Assembly: GCA_944326315.1 (NCBI GenBank)
Contig: CALVDP010000001.1
Span: forward strand, 36,903 to 100,902
Source of the DNA: an uncultured Bacteroidales bacterium
GTDB taxonomy: Bacteria > Bacteroidota > Bacteroidia > Bacteroidales > UBA932
Reading direction: 5' to 3'
DNA: 64,000 nucleotides
In this document: positions 18,757 through 28,083 of the stretch, piece by piece
How positions within the stretch are numbered: position 1 is the first letter of the stretch
How the letters are laid out: every line of letters starts with the position of its first letter
Translations under genes and position numbers: made by a program
The notes under the pieces: model-generated
The model's database searches: none
What the model was told of the DNA's origin: nothing
The model's input: only the letters and a program-made list of their open reading frames with translations

Positions 18757-19898
18757 CTTCCTTTATATCCGGGAGAACTTGCATCGGACAACCTCACGTC
18801 CCTGACCTCGCAATCCACCGTACCGTCGGCGAACATCATGGACACCATCTCCCCGCGGACCCTGCCCGCAGCCCTCTTGAACGGCACCCCTGAAGCATCC
18901 AGAGCCAGGACATAGCCCCGCTGCAGTATGTTCCTCGGATCTGAAGTCCTTATCCTCGTCTCCAGAAGCTGAAGGGCATTCTCCATCCTGGCTATCTTGT
19001 TCTGGAAGGCAAGCTTGAGCCTTGAGGCGTACGACAGCAGTCGGGCATCCTCATCCACATAATAGCCTATGAGTTCATCGGCAAGGGCAGTCGGCGTCTT
19101 CAGATAATGGTACGCCACCATATCACATACATGATAGTCCTGGTCATGGCCCACCGCCGTGAACACCGGCACCGGGCAACGGGCTATGGCAGCCGCCAGA
19201 TCATAGTCGTCATAGCACGCAAGGTCCAGCTTGGCGCCTCCCCCGCGCATTATGAGCACAAGGTCATACGGCTCCGGAGAGGCGGCCACATCCTCCAGGG
19301 CGCCGATTATGGAGGCCGGGGCGGAACTTCCCTGCATGGTGGCAGGAAACAATCCCGGGCTGAACACGAAGCCGTATTCATTTCCCGACAGGTGCATGGT
19401 AAAGTCCCTGTATCCCGCAGCATCCGGGGCGGAAATCACAGCGAGGCGATACGGGAGCACAGGGAGGGCAAGGGCCTTCTGCATATCCATGAGCCCTTCC
19501 TCCTGAAGCCTGGCTATAGTCCGCCTCCTCAACTGTTCACGTTCCCCGAGAGTGAAGTCCGGATCAATGTCATCGATGACAAGCGAAAGCCCGTACAGCT
19601 GGCTGAAATTCACCGAGACGCGGACAAGCACCTTCATGCCTTCGGCCAGGTCCGAGCCAGTCACGGATTTGAAAAATGGAGCCAAAAACCTGAATTTCGA
19701 GCTCCATATCACAGCCTGCGCCTTCGCGACAAGCCCTTCTTCCGAACTTTGCGAGAGTTCCATATAGCAATGACCCGCAGGACGGACCTTAAGGGCACTT
19801 ATCTCCGCCTTCAGCCACACCTTGTCGGGAAAGATGCTCTCGATCCCGGCCTTGAGTCTGGTCTGCAATCCGTAAAGGTCTATGTAATTCTCTTCCAT
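18750..19898 (-). CDS. xseA: Exodeoxyribonuclease VII large subunit
   Basis: A 382-residue XseA, the catalytic and DNA-binding subunit of exonuclease VII, which degrades single-stranded DNA. The start is placed at the ATG 19896-19898 (MEENYIDLYGLQTRLKAGIE), because upstream residues in the open frame do not look like XseA. An N-terminal OB fold includes 'VWLKAEISALKVRPAGHCYM'. The catalytic domain includes 'LALPVLPYRLAVISAPDAAGYRD', shown here by 'ISAPDAAGYRDF', then 'LVLIMRGGGAKLDLACYDDY' and 'VFTAVGHDQDYHVCDMVAY'. The protein is about 60-70 residues shorter at the C-terminus than E. coli XseA, lacking part of the coiled-coil region. Its TAA stop is the first part of repeat copy A. Confidence 0.94.
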   Translation of the reverse strand: MEENYIDLYGLQTRLKAGIESIFPDKVWLKAEISALKVRPAGHCYMELSQSSEEGLVAKAQAVIWSSKFRFLAPFFKSVTGSDLAEGMKVLVRVSVNFSQLYGLSLVIDDIDPDFTLGEREQLRRRTIARLQEEGLMDMQKALALPVLPYRLAVISAPDAAGYRDFTMHLSGNEYGFVFSPGLFPATMQGSSAPASIIGALEDVAASPEPYDLVLIMRGGGAKLDLACYDDYDLAAAIARCPVPVFTAVGHDQDYHVCDMVAYHYLKTPTALADELIGYYVDEDARLLSYASRLKLAFQNKIARMENALQLLETRIRTSDPRNILQRGYVLALDASGVPFKRAAGRVRGEMVSMMFADGTVDCEVRDVRLSDASSPGYKGRN

Positions 19899-19917
19899 AT
19901 CAGATGCTATATCCTTA

Positions 19918-19925
19918 CAAAAATA
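19918..19925 (-). promoter_or_regulatory. Candidate -7 element of the xseA promoter
   Basis: On the minus strand this is TATTTTTG, fitting TAnnTTTG, 20 bp before the xseA start. A TTTG occurs upstream, but at 16 bp rather than 19-21 bp, so the promoter call is tentative. If real it could drive the whole run from xseA to ribF. Confidence 0.35.
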
Positions 19926-20069
19926 AGAAAAATTTGCCGGACAAACATGCACCCGCACATTGTTTTTTAGGCATTTCGACATCCTTAGCGTATTTCCAGG
20001 CCACATACCTGGAAGCGGTACAAAATTCTTTCTGATTTTTTACAGAATATATCATAAAAATAATAATTT

Positions 20070-20100
20070 TTTGTTATCTTACGCAGATAAATTATCTTTG
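20070..20100 (+). promoter_or_regulatory. Promoter of engB: TTTG-N19-TATCTTTG
   Basis: TTTG (20070-20073), 19 bp, then TATCTTTG (20093-20100) is a full match to the Bacteroidetes housekeeping promoter consensus. It lies 52 bp upstream of engB and probably drives engB-prs-small protein-der. Confidence 0.7.
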
Positions 20101-20152
20101 CGCCCGTTAAAGGACAGCCCTGGAGGCTGTGTGATGGCAGAAACGGATTGAC

Positions 20153-20758
20153 ATGAAAATTACAGAAGCCCTATTCGCTGGAAGCAGCACCAGAATTTCC
20201 GAAAGGCCCCGTCAGGCTTTTCCGGAATTCGCCTTTATCGGACGGTCCAATGTCGGGAAGTCTTCCCTCATAAACATGCTGTGCAACAACAGCAGGCTGG
20301 CAAAGACATCCTCTACTCCGGGCAAGACCCAGCACGTAAACCATTTTCTGATCAACAGGTCCTGGTATCTTGTGGATCTTCCAGGATACGGATATGCCAA
20401 AATGTCCAAAAACGGGAGACAGAAACTTGCCCAGATCATAAGGAACTACATAAACCTTTCACCGGATCTGGTGCTCCTTTTCGTACTCATAGATTCGAGG
20501 CATGACATCGGCCAGATAGACATGGACTTCCTGAAAGAGCTCGGAGAGAACAATATCCCGTTCGCAATCATCTTCACCAAGGGAGACAAGAACGGCACTA
20601 ACGTCCTTAACGCCCAGATAGAAAAGGACAAGCAGCAGATCCTTGAATTCTGGGAGGAACTTCCGCCCACATTCGTGAGCTCGTCAGTCAGCGGGATGGG
20701 AAAGGAAGAGATACTCAATTACATAGAGACCATACTGAAGCAGATCAGCAACAACTAA
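20153..20758 (+). CDS. engB: Ribosome biogenesis GTPase YsxC/EngB
   Basis: A 201-residue TRAFAC-class GTPase needed for large ribosomal subunit assembly. G1 is 'GRSNVGKSSLIN', G2 lies around 'TSSTPGKTQHVNHF', G3 is 'VDLPGYGYA', G4 is 'FTKGDKNG' (TKxD) and G5 is 'VSSSVSGMG'. Length and order are standard. The gene is preceded by a well-matched promoter. It opens a plus-strand cluster: prs begins 12-30 bp downstream depending on its start. Confidence 0.96.
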   Translation: MKITEALFAGSSTRISERPRQAFPEFAFIGRSNVGKSSLINMLCNNSRLAKTSSTPGKTQHVNHFLINRSWYLVDLPGYGYAKMSKNGRQKLAQIIRNYINLSPDLVLLFVLIDSRHDIGQIDMDFLKELGENNIPFAIIFTKGDKNGTNVLNAQIEKDKQQILEFWEELPPTFVSSSVSGMGKEEILNYIETILKQISNN

Positions 20759-20770
20759 AACCATATCGAG

Positions 20771-21721
20771 ATGCACAACGAACATAAAATGAAACTATTT
20801 GCGTGCAGGAGTTCCAGGCCCCTTGCAGAAAAGATTGCCAAGTCCCTCGGTATCGAGCTCGGGCAGTCTGATGTCTTGACTTTCAGCGACGGGGAATTCC
20901 AGCCGTCATTCAACGAGAGCGTCCGTGGCGCTACCGTCTTCATCGTGCAGTCGACCTTTCCTCCTGTGGAGAACCTTTTCGAGCTTCTTCTCATGATCGA
21001 TGCGGCCAAGAGGGCGTCCGCCCACTGCGTCATAGCCGTGATGCCGTATTTCGGATGGGCAAGACAGGACAGGAAAGACAAGCCGCGTGTCTCGATAGGA
21101 GCCAAGCTGGTGGCCAACGTCCTCCATGCTGCAGGTTGCGACCGTGTGATGACATGCGATCTCCACGCAGACCAGATACAGGGTTTCTTCGATTTCCCTG
21201 TAGACCATATATATGCCAGCTCCATATTCCTGCCGTACCTGAGGGAAAAGCAGATCGAGGACCTGGCCATAGCCGCCCCTGACATGGGAGGCGCCAAAAG
21301 GGCGAATGCCTATGCACGCTACCTCCAGTGCCCGGTCATCATCTGCCACAAATCCCGCGAAAGGGCCAATGTGGTAGGGTCCATTACAGCCATCGGTGAC
21401 GTAGCCGGGAAAAATGTCATCATCGTGGATGACATGATCGACACCGCGGGAACCCTTACAAAGGCCGCCAATGTCCTGAAGGAAATGGGGGCGAAGAGCG
21501 TGCGCGCATGTGCCACACACGCAGTGTTCTCAGGCAACGCCTATGAGAGGATAGCGAACTCGGCTCTCGAAGAGGTGATCGTTACGGATACAATACCTCT
21601 TTCATCGGATCCGGAAAAGGACAAGAGCAAGATCACAGTGCACTCGGTCGCCGACATCTTCGCCAACATCATATCGAAGGTGTACAATGACGAGCCGATC
21701 AGCCCTGACTTCATTTTCTGA
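20771..21721 (+). CDS. prs: Ribose-phosphate pyrophosphokinase (PRPP synthase)
   Basis: A 316-residue PRPP synthase that makes PRPP from ribose 5-phosphate and ATP for purine, pyrimidine, histidine and NAD synthesis. The tandem phosphoribosyltransferase folds show 'CRSSRPLAEKIAKSLGIELGQ', of which 'SSRPLAEKIAKSLG' is the usual opening. 'SDGEFQPSFNESVRGATVFI' and 'PYFGWARQDRKDKPR' (active-site loop) follow, then 'CDLHADQIQGFFD' and the PRPP-binding 'VIIVDDMIDTAGTLTKAA'. The start could be the Met at 20789 (MKLFACRSS), six residues in. The first Met is kept because the spacing to engB allows either. It supplies PRPP for the nucleotide genes elsewhere in this window. Confidence 0.95.
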   Translation: MHNEHKMKLFACRSSRPLAEKIAKSLGIELGQSDVLTFSDGEFQPSFNESVRGATVFIVQSTFPPVENLFELLLMIDAAKRASAHCVIAVMPYFGWARQDRKDKPRVSIGAKLVANVLHAAGCDRVMTCDLHADQIQGFFDFPVDHIYASSIFLPYLREKQIEDLAIAAPDMGGAKRANAYARYLQCPVIICHKSRERANVVGSITAIGDVAGKNVIIVDDMIDTAGTLTKAANVLKEMGAKSVRACATHAVFSGNAYERIANSALEEVIVTDTIPLSSDPEKDKSKITVHSVADIFANIISKVYNDEPISPDFIF

Positions 21722-21726
21722 CATAT

Positions 21727-21999
21727 ATGGAAATATTCTTGGCAGCACTCATATTCGTCGGGCTAAGCGTTTTCGGACTCTGTTTCAACATCATTTTCAG
21801 GAAAAACGGCAAATTCCCGGAGACGGAAATAAGCAGGAACAAGGAAATGCGCAAGCTCGGCATAAAGTGCGCGAAGGAAGACGAACTCAGGCTCTGGGGG
21901 AAGAAAAACGGGAAGGAGAACCCGTCATGCAACGACCTCGGCTGCCAGGACTGCGCAGGATGCGAGATCGTCTTCAGAAAAAAAGACAAGACAAACTGA
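21727..21999 (+). CDS. Small single-pass membrane protein with C-terminal cysteine cluster, function unknown
   Basis: A 90-residue protein. Residues 2-23 ('[22 protein letters not shown]') form one transmembrane helix, followed by a basic segment and a polar region. The C-terminal part contains [12 protein letters not shown], four Cys in twelve residues, which could bind a metal or cluster; another Cys occurs at about residue 48. Similar short membrane proteins with a Cys-rich end are seen in other Bacteroidetes, but I know of no assigned function. It sits 5 bp after prs and 16 bp before der, so it is almost certainly translated as part of this cluster. Orientation by positive-inside reasoning places the Cys-rich part in the cytoplasm. 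Confidence 0.75.
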   Translation: MEIFLAALIFVGLSVFGLCFNIIFRKNGKFPETEISRNKEMRKLGIKCAKEDELRLWGKKNGKENPSCNDLGCQDCAGCEIVFRKKDKTN

Positions 22000-22015
22000 C
22001 TTTAAGGGGAAAGAT

Positions 22016-23326
22016 ATGAGCCTTGTAGCGATTGTAGGAAGACCTAATGTAGGCAAATCAACACTTTTCAACAGACTCGTAGGAATGCGCCAGGCCATCG
22101 TCGACGAAACGGCCGGCGTGACCCGTGACAGGCACTACGGGCAGTGCGAATGGTGCGGGACTACATTCTCCGTCGTCGACACCGGAGGCTATACGACAAA
22201 CTCCGACGATGTCTTCGAAGAGGAAATAAGGAAGCAGGTGATAATGGCCATAGAAGAGGCTGACCTGATACTTTTCATGACGGAAGCCGGCACAGGCATC
22301 ACAGACTACGATGCAGAGATCGCCGATATCCTCAGACGGTCCGGCAAGCCAGTGCTCCTCACTGTGAACAAGGTGGATACAGGGGCAAAAATGTATGATT
22401 CGTACCAGTTCTATTCTCTGGGGCTGGGCGACGTATGGAGCATATCCGCTGCCAACGGGGGAGGGACAGGAGACCTGCTTGACGAAATCGTGAAGATGCT
22501 CCCGGAAAGCAGGGACAAGGAAGACGACGGACATCCGGAGCTGCCGCACTTCACAATTGTAGGACGCCCAAACGTAGGCAAATCATCACTCACCAATGCC
22601 CTGCTCGGCACGGAAAGGAACATCGTGACTCCGGTAGCCGGCACGACAAGGGATTCCATATCATCGTACTACAACAAATTCGGGCACGAATTCATGCTGG
22701 TCGACACTGCCGGGATGAGGAAAAAGACCAAGGTGCACGAAGACCTGGAATTCTACTCGGTCATGAGGTCCATAAGGGCCATAGAACATTCTGATGTCTG
22801 CATCCTGATGGTGGACGCCCAGACAGGGATCGAAGCGCAGGACATGAATATATTCAACCTCATAGTCAGGAATCTGAAAGGTTGCGTCATCGTCGTGAAC
22901 AAATGGGACATGATAGAGAAGGACAGCAGCACGATGAAGCAGTACGAGACGGCGCTGAGGTCACGGCTCGCCCCATTCAACGACGTGCCGATAATATTCA
23001 CCTCCGTAATAAAGAAACAGAGGATAATGGATGTGCTGGACGCCGCCGCCCACGTGTACGAAAACTTCACGAAAAAGATACAGACCTCAAAGCTGAACGA
23101 GGAAATGCTGCCTGTGATAGAAGATTATCCGCCTCCTGCATGGAAAGGCAAGTACGTGAAGATAAAGTATGCCACACAGCTCCCGACGAAGAATCCGAAA
23201 TTCGCATTCTTCTGCAACCTTCCGCAGTATGTGAAGGAACCGTACAAGCGTTTCATCGAGAACAAGCTAAGGGAGAAATTCGACTTCACAGGCTGCCCGA
23301 TGCAGATTTTCTTCAGAAAAAAATAG
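22016..23326 (+). CDS. der: Ribosome-associated double GTPase Der/EngA
   Basis: A 436-residue protein with two consecutive GTPase domains plus a KH-like C-terminal domain; it acts in 50S ribosome assembly. Domain 1 has '[12 protein letters not shown]', 'DTGGY' and 'NKVD'. Domain 2 has '[14 protein letters not shown]', 'DTAGMRKK' and 'NKWD'. The C-terminal KH-like part holds '[20 protein letters not shown]'. Length and domain order are normal. It closes the engB-prs-small protein-der cluster and is followed by a strong hairpin terminator. Confidence 0.97.
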   Translation: MSLVAIVGRPNVGKSTLFNRLVGMRQAIVDETAGVTRDRHYGQCEWCGTTFSVVDTGGYTTNSDDVFEEEIRKQVIMAIEEADLILFMTEAGTGITDYDAEIADILRRSGKPVLLTVNKVDTGAKMYDSYQFYSLGLGDVWSISAANGGGTGDLLDEIVKMLPESRDKEDDGHPELPHFTIVGRPNVGKSSLTNALLGTERNIVTPVAGTTRDSISSYYNKFGHEFMLVDTAGMRKKTKVHEDLEFYSVMRSIRAIEHSDVCILMVDAQTGIEAQDMNIFNLIVRNLKGCVIVVNKWDMIEKDSSTMKQYETALRSRLAPFNDVPIIFTSVIKKQRIMDVLDAAAHVYENFTKKIQTSKLNEEMLPVIEDYPPPAWKGKYVKIKYATQLPTKNPKFAFFCNLPQYVKEPYKRFIENKLREKFDFTGCPMQIFFRKK

Positions 23327-23351
23327 CCGGGAAACAGTCATAATGGAATCA

Positions 23352-23385
23352 AGAAAGGACGGCCATCATCTGACCGTCCTTTTCC
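23352..23385. terminator. Bidirectional hairpin terminator between der and the DUF4783 gene
   Basis: Stem AAAGGACGG (23354-23362) pairs with CCGTCCTTT (23374-23382), followed by a short T run on the plus strand and a matching run on the minus strand. It lies between two convergent genes, where a two-way terminator is expected. Confidence 0.7.
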
Positions 23386-23453
23386 TGAACTATAACCCTA
23401 TTATTAACAACTAAACTAACCGGTTTTCAAATTAAGCAAATCCTGTGCCACAA

Positions 23454-23858
23454 CTATTCCACCCGCTCGATCTTCAATTGCTGTATCTCATACGAACTGT
23501 TCCTGCAGCTGACGAATATCGTCACCACGAAACGCTCTCCTCCCGCATTCAGTATGCCCAGCGCATATTTCAAATTTGACTTGCCTGCCTGATGGGTAAT
23601 GCTGAACGCGCTTGGATTGTATGCATTGAAGAAAGACTTCATGATCTGCCTGGCCTGGCTTCTGCTGGAATCATTCACCTTGGAAATTATGACGACTTCA
23701 AGGTTGTCGGCGAACCATGCCGAGAGCTTGTCCGCATCCCCGAGTCTTATATACTTGGCAATCGGCGTGAACGCGTCAAAATCCTGCGCCGGAAGAGCGG
23801 CACAGAACCCCAGCAGTACAGCAGGTGCAAACGCCATTATCTTAAGCAGATTCTTCAT
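23454..23858 (-). CDS. DUF4783 family exported protein
   Basis: About 134 residues from the preferred start ATG 23856-23858 (MKNLLKIMAFAPAVLLGFC); eight more residues are possible from an upstream Met. An N-terminal signal peptide ends near 'AALPAQDF'. The rest resembles the DUF4783 family of Bacteroidetes: 'YIRLGDADKLSAWFADNLEV', 'SRSQARQIMKSFFNAYNPS', 'FVVTIFVSCRNSSYEIQQLK'. The small alpha+beta domain is reminiscent of NTF2-like folds, but that is an inference. Function is unknown. It is divergent from rlmH and convergent with der. Confidence 0.8.
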   Translation of the reverse strand: MKNLLKIMAFAPAVLLGFCAALPAQDFDAFTPIAKYIRLGDADKLSAWFADNLEVVIISKVNDSSRSQARQIMKSFFNAYNPSAFSITHQAGKSNLKYALGILNAGGERFVVTIFVSCRNSSYEIQQLKIERVE

Positions 23859-23884
23859 GAAACGGAAAATATCGGGCTGCATTT

Positions 23885-23916
23885 ATTGCAAATTCCGAGC
23901 CACGTAAGTATATTTG
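23885..23916 (+). promoter_or_regulatory. Promoter of rlmH: ATTG-N20-TATATTTG
   Basis: ATTG at 23885-23888, 20 bp, then TATATTTG at 23909-23916, close to the Bacteroidetes consensus TTTG-N19/21-TAnnTTTG. It is 25 bp upstream of the rlmH start. Confidence 0.55.
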
Positions 23917-23941
23917 TGCAGACAGGCTAACAGGGAAAATC

Positions 23942-24415
23942 ATGAAAATCAGACTGGTGGTGATAGGAAAGACCAATATACGGTGGGTAGAGGACGGGCT
24001 CAGGATCTACGCGGGACGTCTCGGGCATTACGTCAACTTCTCCATCACAGAACTTCCGGACATCAGGAACCAGGCTTCCCTGAGCCGGGACCAGATAAAG
24101 GAGCGTGAAGGTGAGATGCTTCTGAAGAACATATCGGCAGGTGACCACGTGGTACTGCTGGACGAGAATGGCAGCGAATATCCGTCATCCGGCTTCGCGG
24201 CAAGGCTGGAAGACCGCATGAGCCATTTCCCGGGAGATATCGTGTTCGTCATAGGCGGGGCATACGGATTTTCCGCAGCCGTATATTCCAGGAGCAACGA
24301 AAAACTGTCGCTCTCCAGAATGACATTCTCCCACCAGATGGTCAGAGTGATATTCGCGGAGCAGCTCTACCGCGCCTTCACCATAATCAGGGGCGAACCG
24401 TATCACCACGAATGA
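23942..24415 (+). CDS. rlmH: 23S rRNA (pseudouridine1915-N3)-methyltransferase
   Basis: A 157-residue SPOUT methyltransferase of the RlmH family, which methylates pseudouridine 1915 in helix 69 of 23S rRNA. It begins 'MKIRLVVIGKT'. The SAM-binding knot is seen in 'VVLLDENGSEYPSSGFA', 'IVFVIGGAYGFS' and the C-terminal 'FSHQMVRVIFAEQLYRAFTI' with the final 'GEPYHHE'. Length is exactly that of the family. The histidine kinase gene starts 35 bp downstream and may be read from the same promoter. Confidence 0.97.
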   Translation: MKIRLVVIGKTNIRWVEDGLRIYAGRLGHYVNFSITELPDIRNQASLSRDQIKEREGEMLLKNISAGDHVVLLDENGSEYPSSGFAARLEDRMSHFPGDIVFVIGGAYGFSAAVYSRSNEKLSLSRMTFSHQMVRVIFAEQLYRAFTIIRGEPYHHE

Positions 24416-24450
24416 CAAGCTGACCGTGACGCCTGACTAACATAAGGAAG

Positions 24451-27400
24451 ATGAACTGGATAATAAACAGAATTGACTATAAGGAAAACAGCTGGAAGAT
24501 ATTCCTGTCCCTGGCCGTCCTGCTGTTCCTCCTGTCACTCACACTGAGGATTACATCGGAGAGCGCGGAGAAGGCTGCGTCCGACCTCGGGGAAAAGATA
24601 GAGAAACGGCTCGGCATGCTTGAAAAATATGCCGACGAGGCTCTTGCGGAAGACCACAGCAGATGGATGGATCTCAGGAAGCTGCCGCAGGACATGGTCA
24701 TATACCGCTATGTATATGACACCCTCCAGTCATGGAGCAACCAGTTTCCCGTAAGCAATGACGACATAAGCACGAGGGTGGCATTCGAGAGGCTGTCGAA
24801 CCTCAGGGTCGGCATCATATCCCCCCTGGCAGGAATTTCCGAGGGTACGAGCTACATGAATCTCGGGCCCAAATGGTACATAATGAAAATGAAGTCGGAC
24901 TACCACGCGTGCCGGGTAGTCTACGGACTTGAAATCCAGAACACGCTGCTGGCAGACAGGCAGAATTCGGAATCAGGGGTGAACCCTGCGCTGAAGCTTC
25001 CCAAGAAATATGTTGTCACGCCGCTGAGCCACACCGGAGGAGTCCCTGTCATTGTGGAAGGGCAGCCGATGCTCAAGGTCATCTCGGAGACTGCCAGGGA
25101 CATTCCGTTCCCGGCCAATATGATCCTGCGATGGATTGCCCTCATTTTCTTCGTGATATCAGTGATCACCTATCTGTGGAGACATCCTTCGGTCAGGATA
25201 TTCCCTATAATAATATTCATTCTTGCGGCAGCATCCGCGATAGCCTACAGCTGGGGACTGCAGATGAGGAATGTGATGTCCATGTTCTCTCCGGGCATCT
25301 ATGCGGACGGCTCGGTCCTCTTCTCCTTCGGGGCACTCATCATACTCAACTGTTTCGTATTCTGCTACCTCCTGTGCATATACCTGTGCAGGAGACCGTT
25401 TGTCCGGAAGATGCTCGCCTCAGGCAAACCTCACAGCAGGATAATGTACACTTCGCTGATAATCGCCACATTCATTGCAGCGGCAGTATATGTCCATGTC
25501 ACGCTGGTAAGCCTTATCCTGAACTCGAACATCACGCTTGAACTGTACCAGTGGTTCACCCTGTCGGTATACACCGTGATAGTATATGTGTCATATATAG
25601 GCATCTTCTTCGCCATGCTGCTCCTTCTCCACCTTCTCAAGCCCGTTTTCGCGGAAAAAGAAGGCGGACGCAAGTACAGTATATTTTCCAAAAGGGTGTT
25701 CTTCGCATTCTCCGTACTGTGCGCGCTGTACCTCACGGTGACCATCGGTGTGCTCGGCTTCAGGAAAGAGGAGGACAGGATGGCGGTACTCACCAACAGG
25801 CTTGCGGTAGACAGGGACCTTGCACTTGAAATACAGATGAGGTCGATAGAAGACGGCATAGCATCGGACCCCATGGTGACGACACTCGCGGAACTGCCGA
25901 GAAGCGATATGATCATTCTCAACCGTCTCACAGAGAACTACCTGTACAGGATATCCCAGGACTATTCAGTCACCGCCACCCTGTGCATGGACAATGAAAG
26001 CCATAATTTCGGCACACAACGGCATGAGGAGCCTTGTCTCGACTATTTCGGAAGGAAATTCATGTCAGGCACGCCGATTTCTCCGGAATCCAGGTTCAGG
26101 TTTGTCTATGACGAATTCGGCAACTCGATGTACATAGGCTCGTTCATCTATTACTCGGTGTCCACCGGAGTCGTGCACATGTTCCTGGAAATAGAGAAGA
26201 AAGATTTCCGTGAGGAAAACGGATACATGAACATATTCGGAAGGACATCGAGACCGGACCATGTGAACATGCCGCCGTTCTTCTCTTACGCCAAATTCAT
26301 GTCAGGCAAGCTTGTCAGCTGCAGGGGCAACTATCCTTACCCTGCGATTCTCACACCCGACATCAAGGAAATGGTGGAAAACGGGAGCAGGCATTTCAGG
26401 CTGGACGGCTACATACACTTCATAAACAAGGTGTCTGATGACGAGATCATTTTCACGTCAAGGCATACGAGAGGCTGGCTCACCTATCTTGTGAACTTTT
26501 CATATCTGGTGATCCTCACGTACGGGATATTGTATGTGCTGTCCCTGAAATTTCACAGAGGCGGGACATCTTCCGTCCGGAACTATTACCGTTCCCGTAT
26601 CAATTTCGTACTGTCGCTGTCGCTGTTCCTGACCCTGATAGTAATGACATCGGCCAGCGTCGCCTTCGTGTACAAGAGGAACGAGACCAACATGTACAAC
26701 CTGATGTCCGGCAAAATCAACACCATCCAGGGACTGATGGAAGCCCGGACCAGGCATGCCGCTGACTGGCATGACCTGAACTCTCCGGACATAGCTGCGG
26801 CAATGGAGGATATCAGCACCACCACCAAGTCCGACATCACGCTCTACACACCGGGAGGAAAGGTGTTCCGATCCACGGCCCCTGAAGTCTTCGAGAAAAT
26901 GATCCTGGGCTCAAGGATGAACCAGGAAGCCTACTACAACATCAAATTCAGGAACCAGAGATTCTGTATATGCCGGGAAAACATAGACGGCTACCGCTTC
27001 TACTCGCTGTATGCCCCGCTGTTCAACGAGCAGGGCAAAATGGTGGCAATACTGAATTCACCGTACACCGACCAGAGCTATGTGTTCAGGCATGAGGCAT
27101 TCCTGTACAGTGCCATCATCATCAACATCTTCATCATACTGCTTATCGCCACGATAGTGCTGAGCACGACCATTGTGAACGCCATCTTCAAGCCTATCAC
27201 CGAGATCGGGGAAAAGATGTCGTCCACAGACCTCAAGGAACTGAAACCGATAGAGTATGACAGGGATGACGAAATCTCCACCCTGGTGACCGCGTACAAC
27301 GAGATGGTAACAGACCTTGCGGAAAGTACAAGGAAGCTGGCGCAGGCGGAAAGAGACAAGGCGTGGAGCGAGATGGCACGGCAGGTGGCACATGAAATCA

Positions 27401-28068
27401 AGAATCCGCTCACTCCGATCAAGCTTGAGATACAAAGGCTTATACGTCTGAAACAGAGGCATGACCCGAGCTGGGACGAGAAGTTCGACAAGGTGTCGGC
27501 CGTAGTGCTCGAACATATCGACATACTGACCGAGACCGCCAATGAATTCTCGACTTTCGCAAAGCTTTACAGTGAGGAGCCGGTACGCCTTGACCTGGAT
27601 GCCACGCTTAGGGACCAGCTGCTGATTTTCGACAACAGGGAGAACATAAACATAGCATACCTCGGCATGCCTGACGCCTATGTCATCGCGCCGAAGCCAC
27701 AGCTTATAAGGGTATTCGTAAACCTGCTCACAAACGCCATTCAGGCCATAGAAATACAGCAGAAGCAGAACGAGGAAGAAGGCAGGCCGATAAAGAAGGG
27801 TGAAATACTCATCTGTCTAAGGAACAGCACCATAGACGGGTATTACGACATCGTGTTCGAGGACAACGGACCAGGAGTGAGCGAAGAGAACCAGAGCAGG
27901 CTGTTCACCCCGAACTTCACCACCAAGAGCGCAGGGACAGGACTCGGCCTGGCCATCTGCCGCAATATCGTGGAGAAGTGCAACGGAGAGATTACCTACA
28001 GGAAGTCATACAACCTCTACGGGGCATGCTTCACCGTCAGGCTTCCCAAGGAATCCAGGACGCAGTAG
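24451..28068 (+). CDS. Very large NtrY-like sensor histidine kinase
   Basis: A 1205-residue membrane histidine kinase. About ten hydrophobic segments are visible: one near residues 16-34, six between roughly 225 and 435, and further ones near 677-698, 717-738 and 882-908. A large first extracytoplasmic region follows the first segment, and others lie between 435-677 and 738-882. A HAMP domain follows the last helix. The HisKA site is 'QVAHEIKNPLTPIKLE' with His981, and the 'NPLTPI' form is typical of NtrY-type kinases. The ATPase domain has the N box 'NLLTNAIQAI', 'DNGPGVSEE' and 'GTGLGLAICRN'. It faces an NtrC-like response regulator gene with only 15 bp between the two stops, so the two are likely partners although transcribed separately. 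The input signal is unknown. Confidence 0.93.
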   Translation: MNWIINRIDYKENSWKIFLSLAVLLFLLSLTLRITSESAEKAASDLGEKIEKRLGMLEKYADEALAEDHSRWMDLRKLPQDMVIYRYVYDTLQSWSNQFPVSNDDISTRVAFERLSNLRVGIISPLAGISEGTSYMNLGPKWYIMKMKSDYHACRVVYGLEIQNTLLADRQNSESGVNPALKLPKKYVVTPLSHTGGVPVIVEGQPMLKVISETARDIPFPANMILRWIALIFFVISVITYLWRHPSVRIFPIIIFILAAASAIAYSWGLQMRNVMSMFSPGIYADGSVLFSFGALIILNCFVFCYLLCIYLCRRPFVRKMLASGKPHSRIMYTSLIIATFIAAAVYVHVTLVSLILNSNITLELYQWFTLSVYTVIVYVSYIGIFFAMLLLLHLLKPVFAEKEGGRKYSIFSKRVFFAFSVLCALYLTVTIGVLGFRKEEDRMAVLTNRLAVDRDLALEIQMRSIEDGIASDPMVTTLAELPRSDMIILNRLTENYLYRISQDYSVTATLCMDNESHNFGTQRHEEPCLDYFGRKFMSGTPISPESRFRFVYDEFGNSMYIGSFIYYSVSTGVVHMFLEIEKKDFREENGYMNIFGRTSRPDHVNMPPFFSYAKFMSGKLVSCRGNYPYPAILTPDIKEMVENGSRHFRLDGYIHFINKVSDDEIIFTSRHTRGWLTYLVNFSYLVILTYGILYVLSLKFHRGGTSSVRNYYRSRINFVLSLSLFLTLIVMTSASVAFVYKRNETNMYNLMSGKINTIQGLMEARTRHAADWHDLNSPDIAAAMEDISTTTKSDITLYTPGGKVFRSTAPEVFEKMILGSRMNQEAYYNIKFRNQRFCICRENIDGYRFYSLYAPLFNEQGKMVAILNSPYTDQSYVFRHEAFLYSAIIINIFIILLIATIVLSTTIVNAIFKPITEIGEKMSSTDLKELKPIEYDRDDEISTLVTAYNEMVTDLAESTRKLAQAERDKAWSEMARQVAHEIKNPLTPIKLEIQRLIRLKQRHDPSWDEKFDKVSAVVLEHIDILTETANEFSTFAKLYSEEPVRLDLDATLRDQLLIFDNRENINIAYLGMPDAYVIAPKPQLIRVFVNLLTNAIQAIEIQQKQNEEEGRPIKKGEILICLRNSTIDGYYDIVFEDNGPGVSEENQSRLFTPNFTTKSAGTGLGLAICRNIVEKCNGEITYRKSYNLYGACFTVRLPKESRTQ

Positions 28069-28083
28069 CGTCACGGCGCCATG

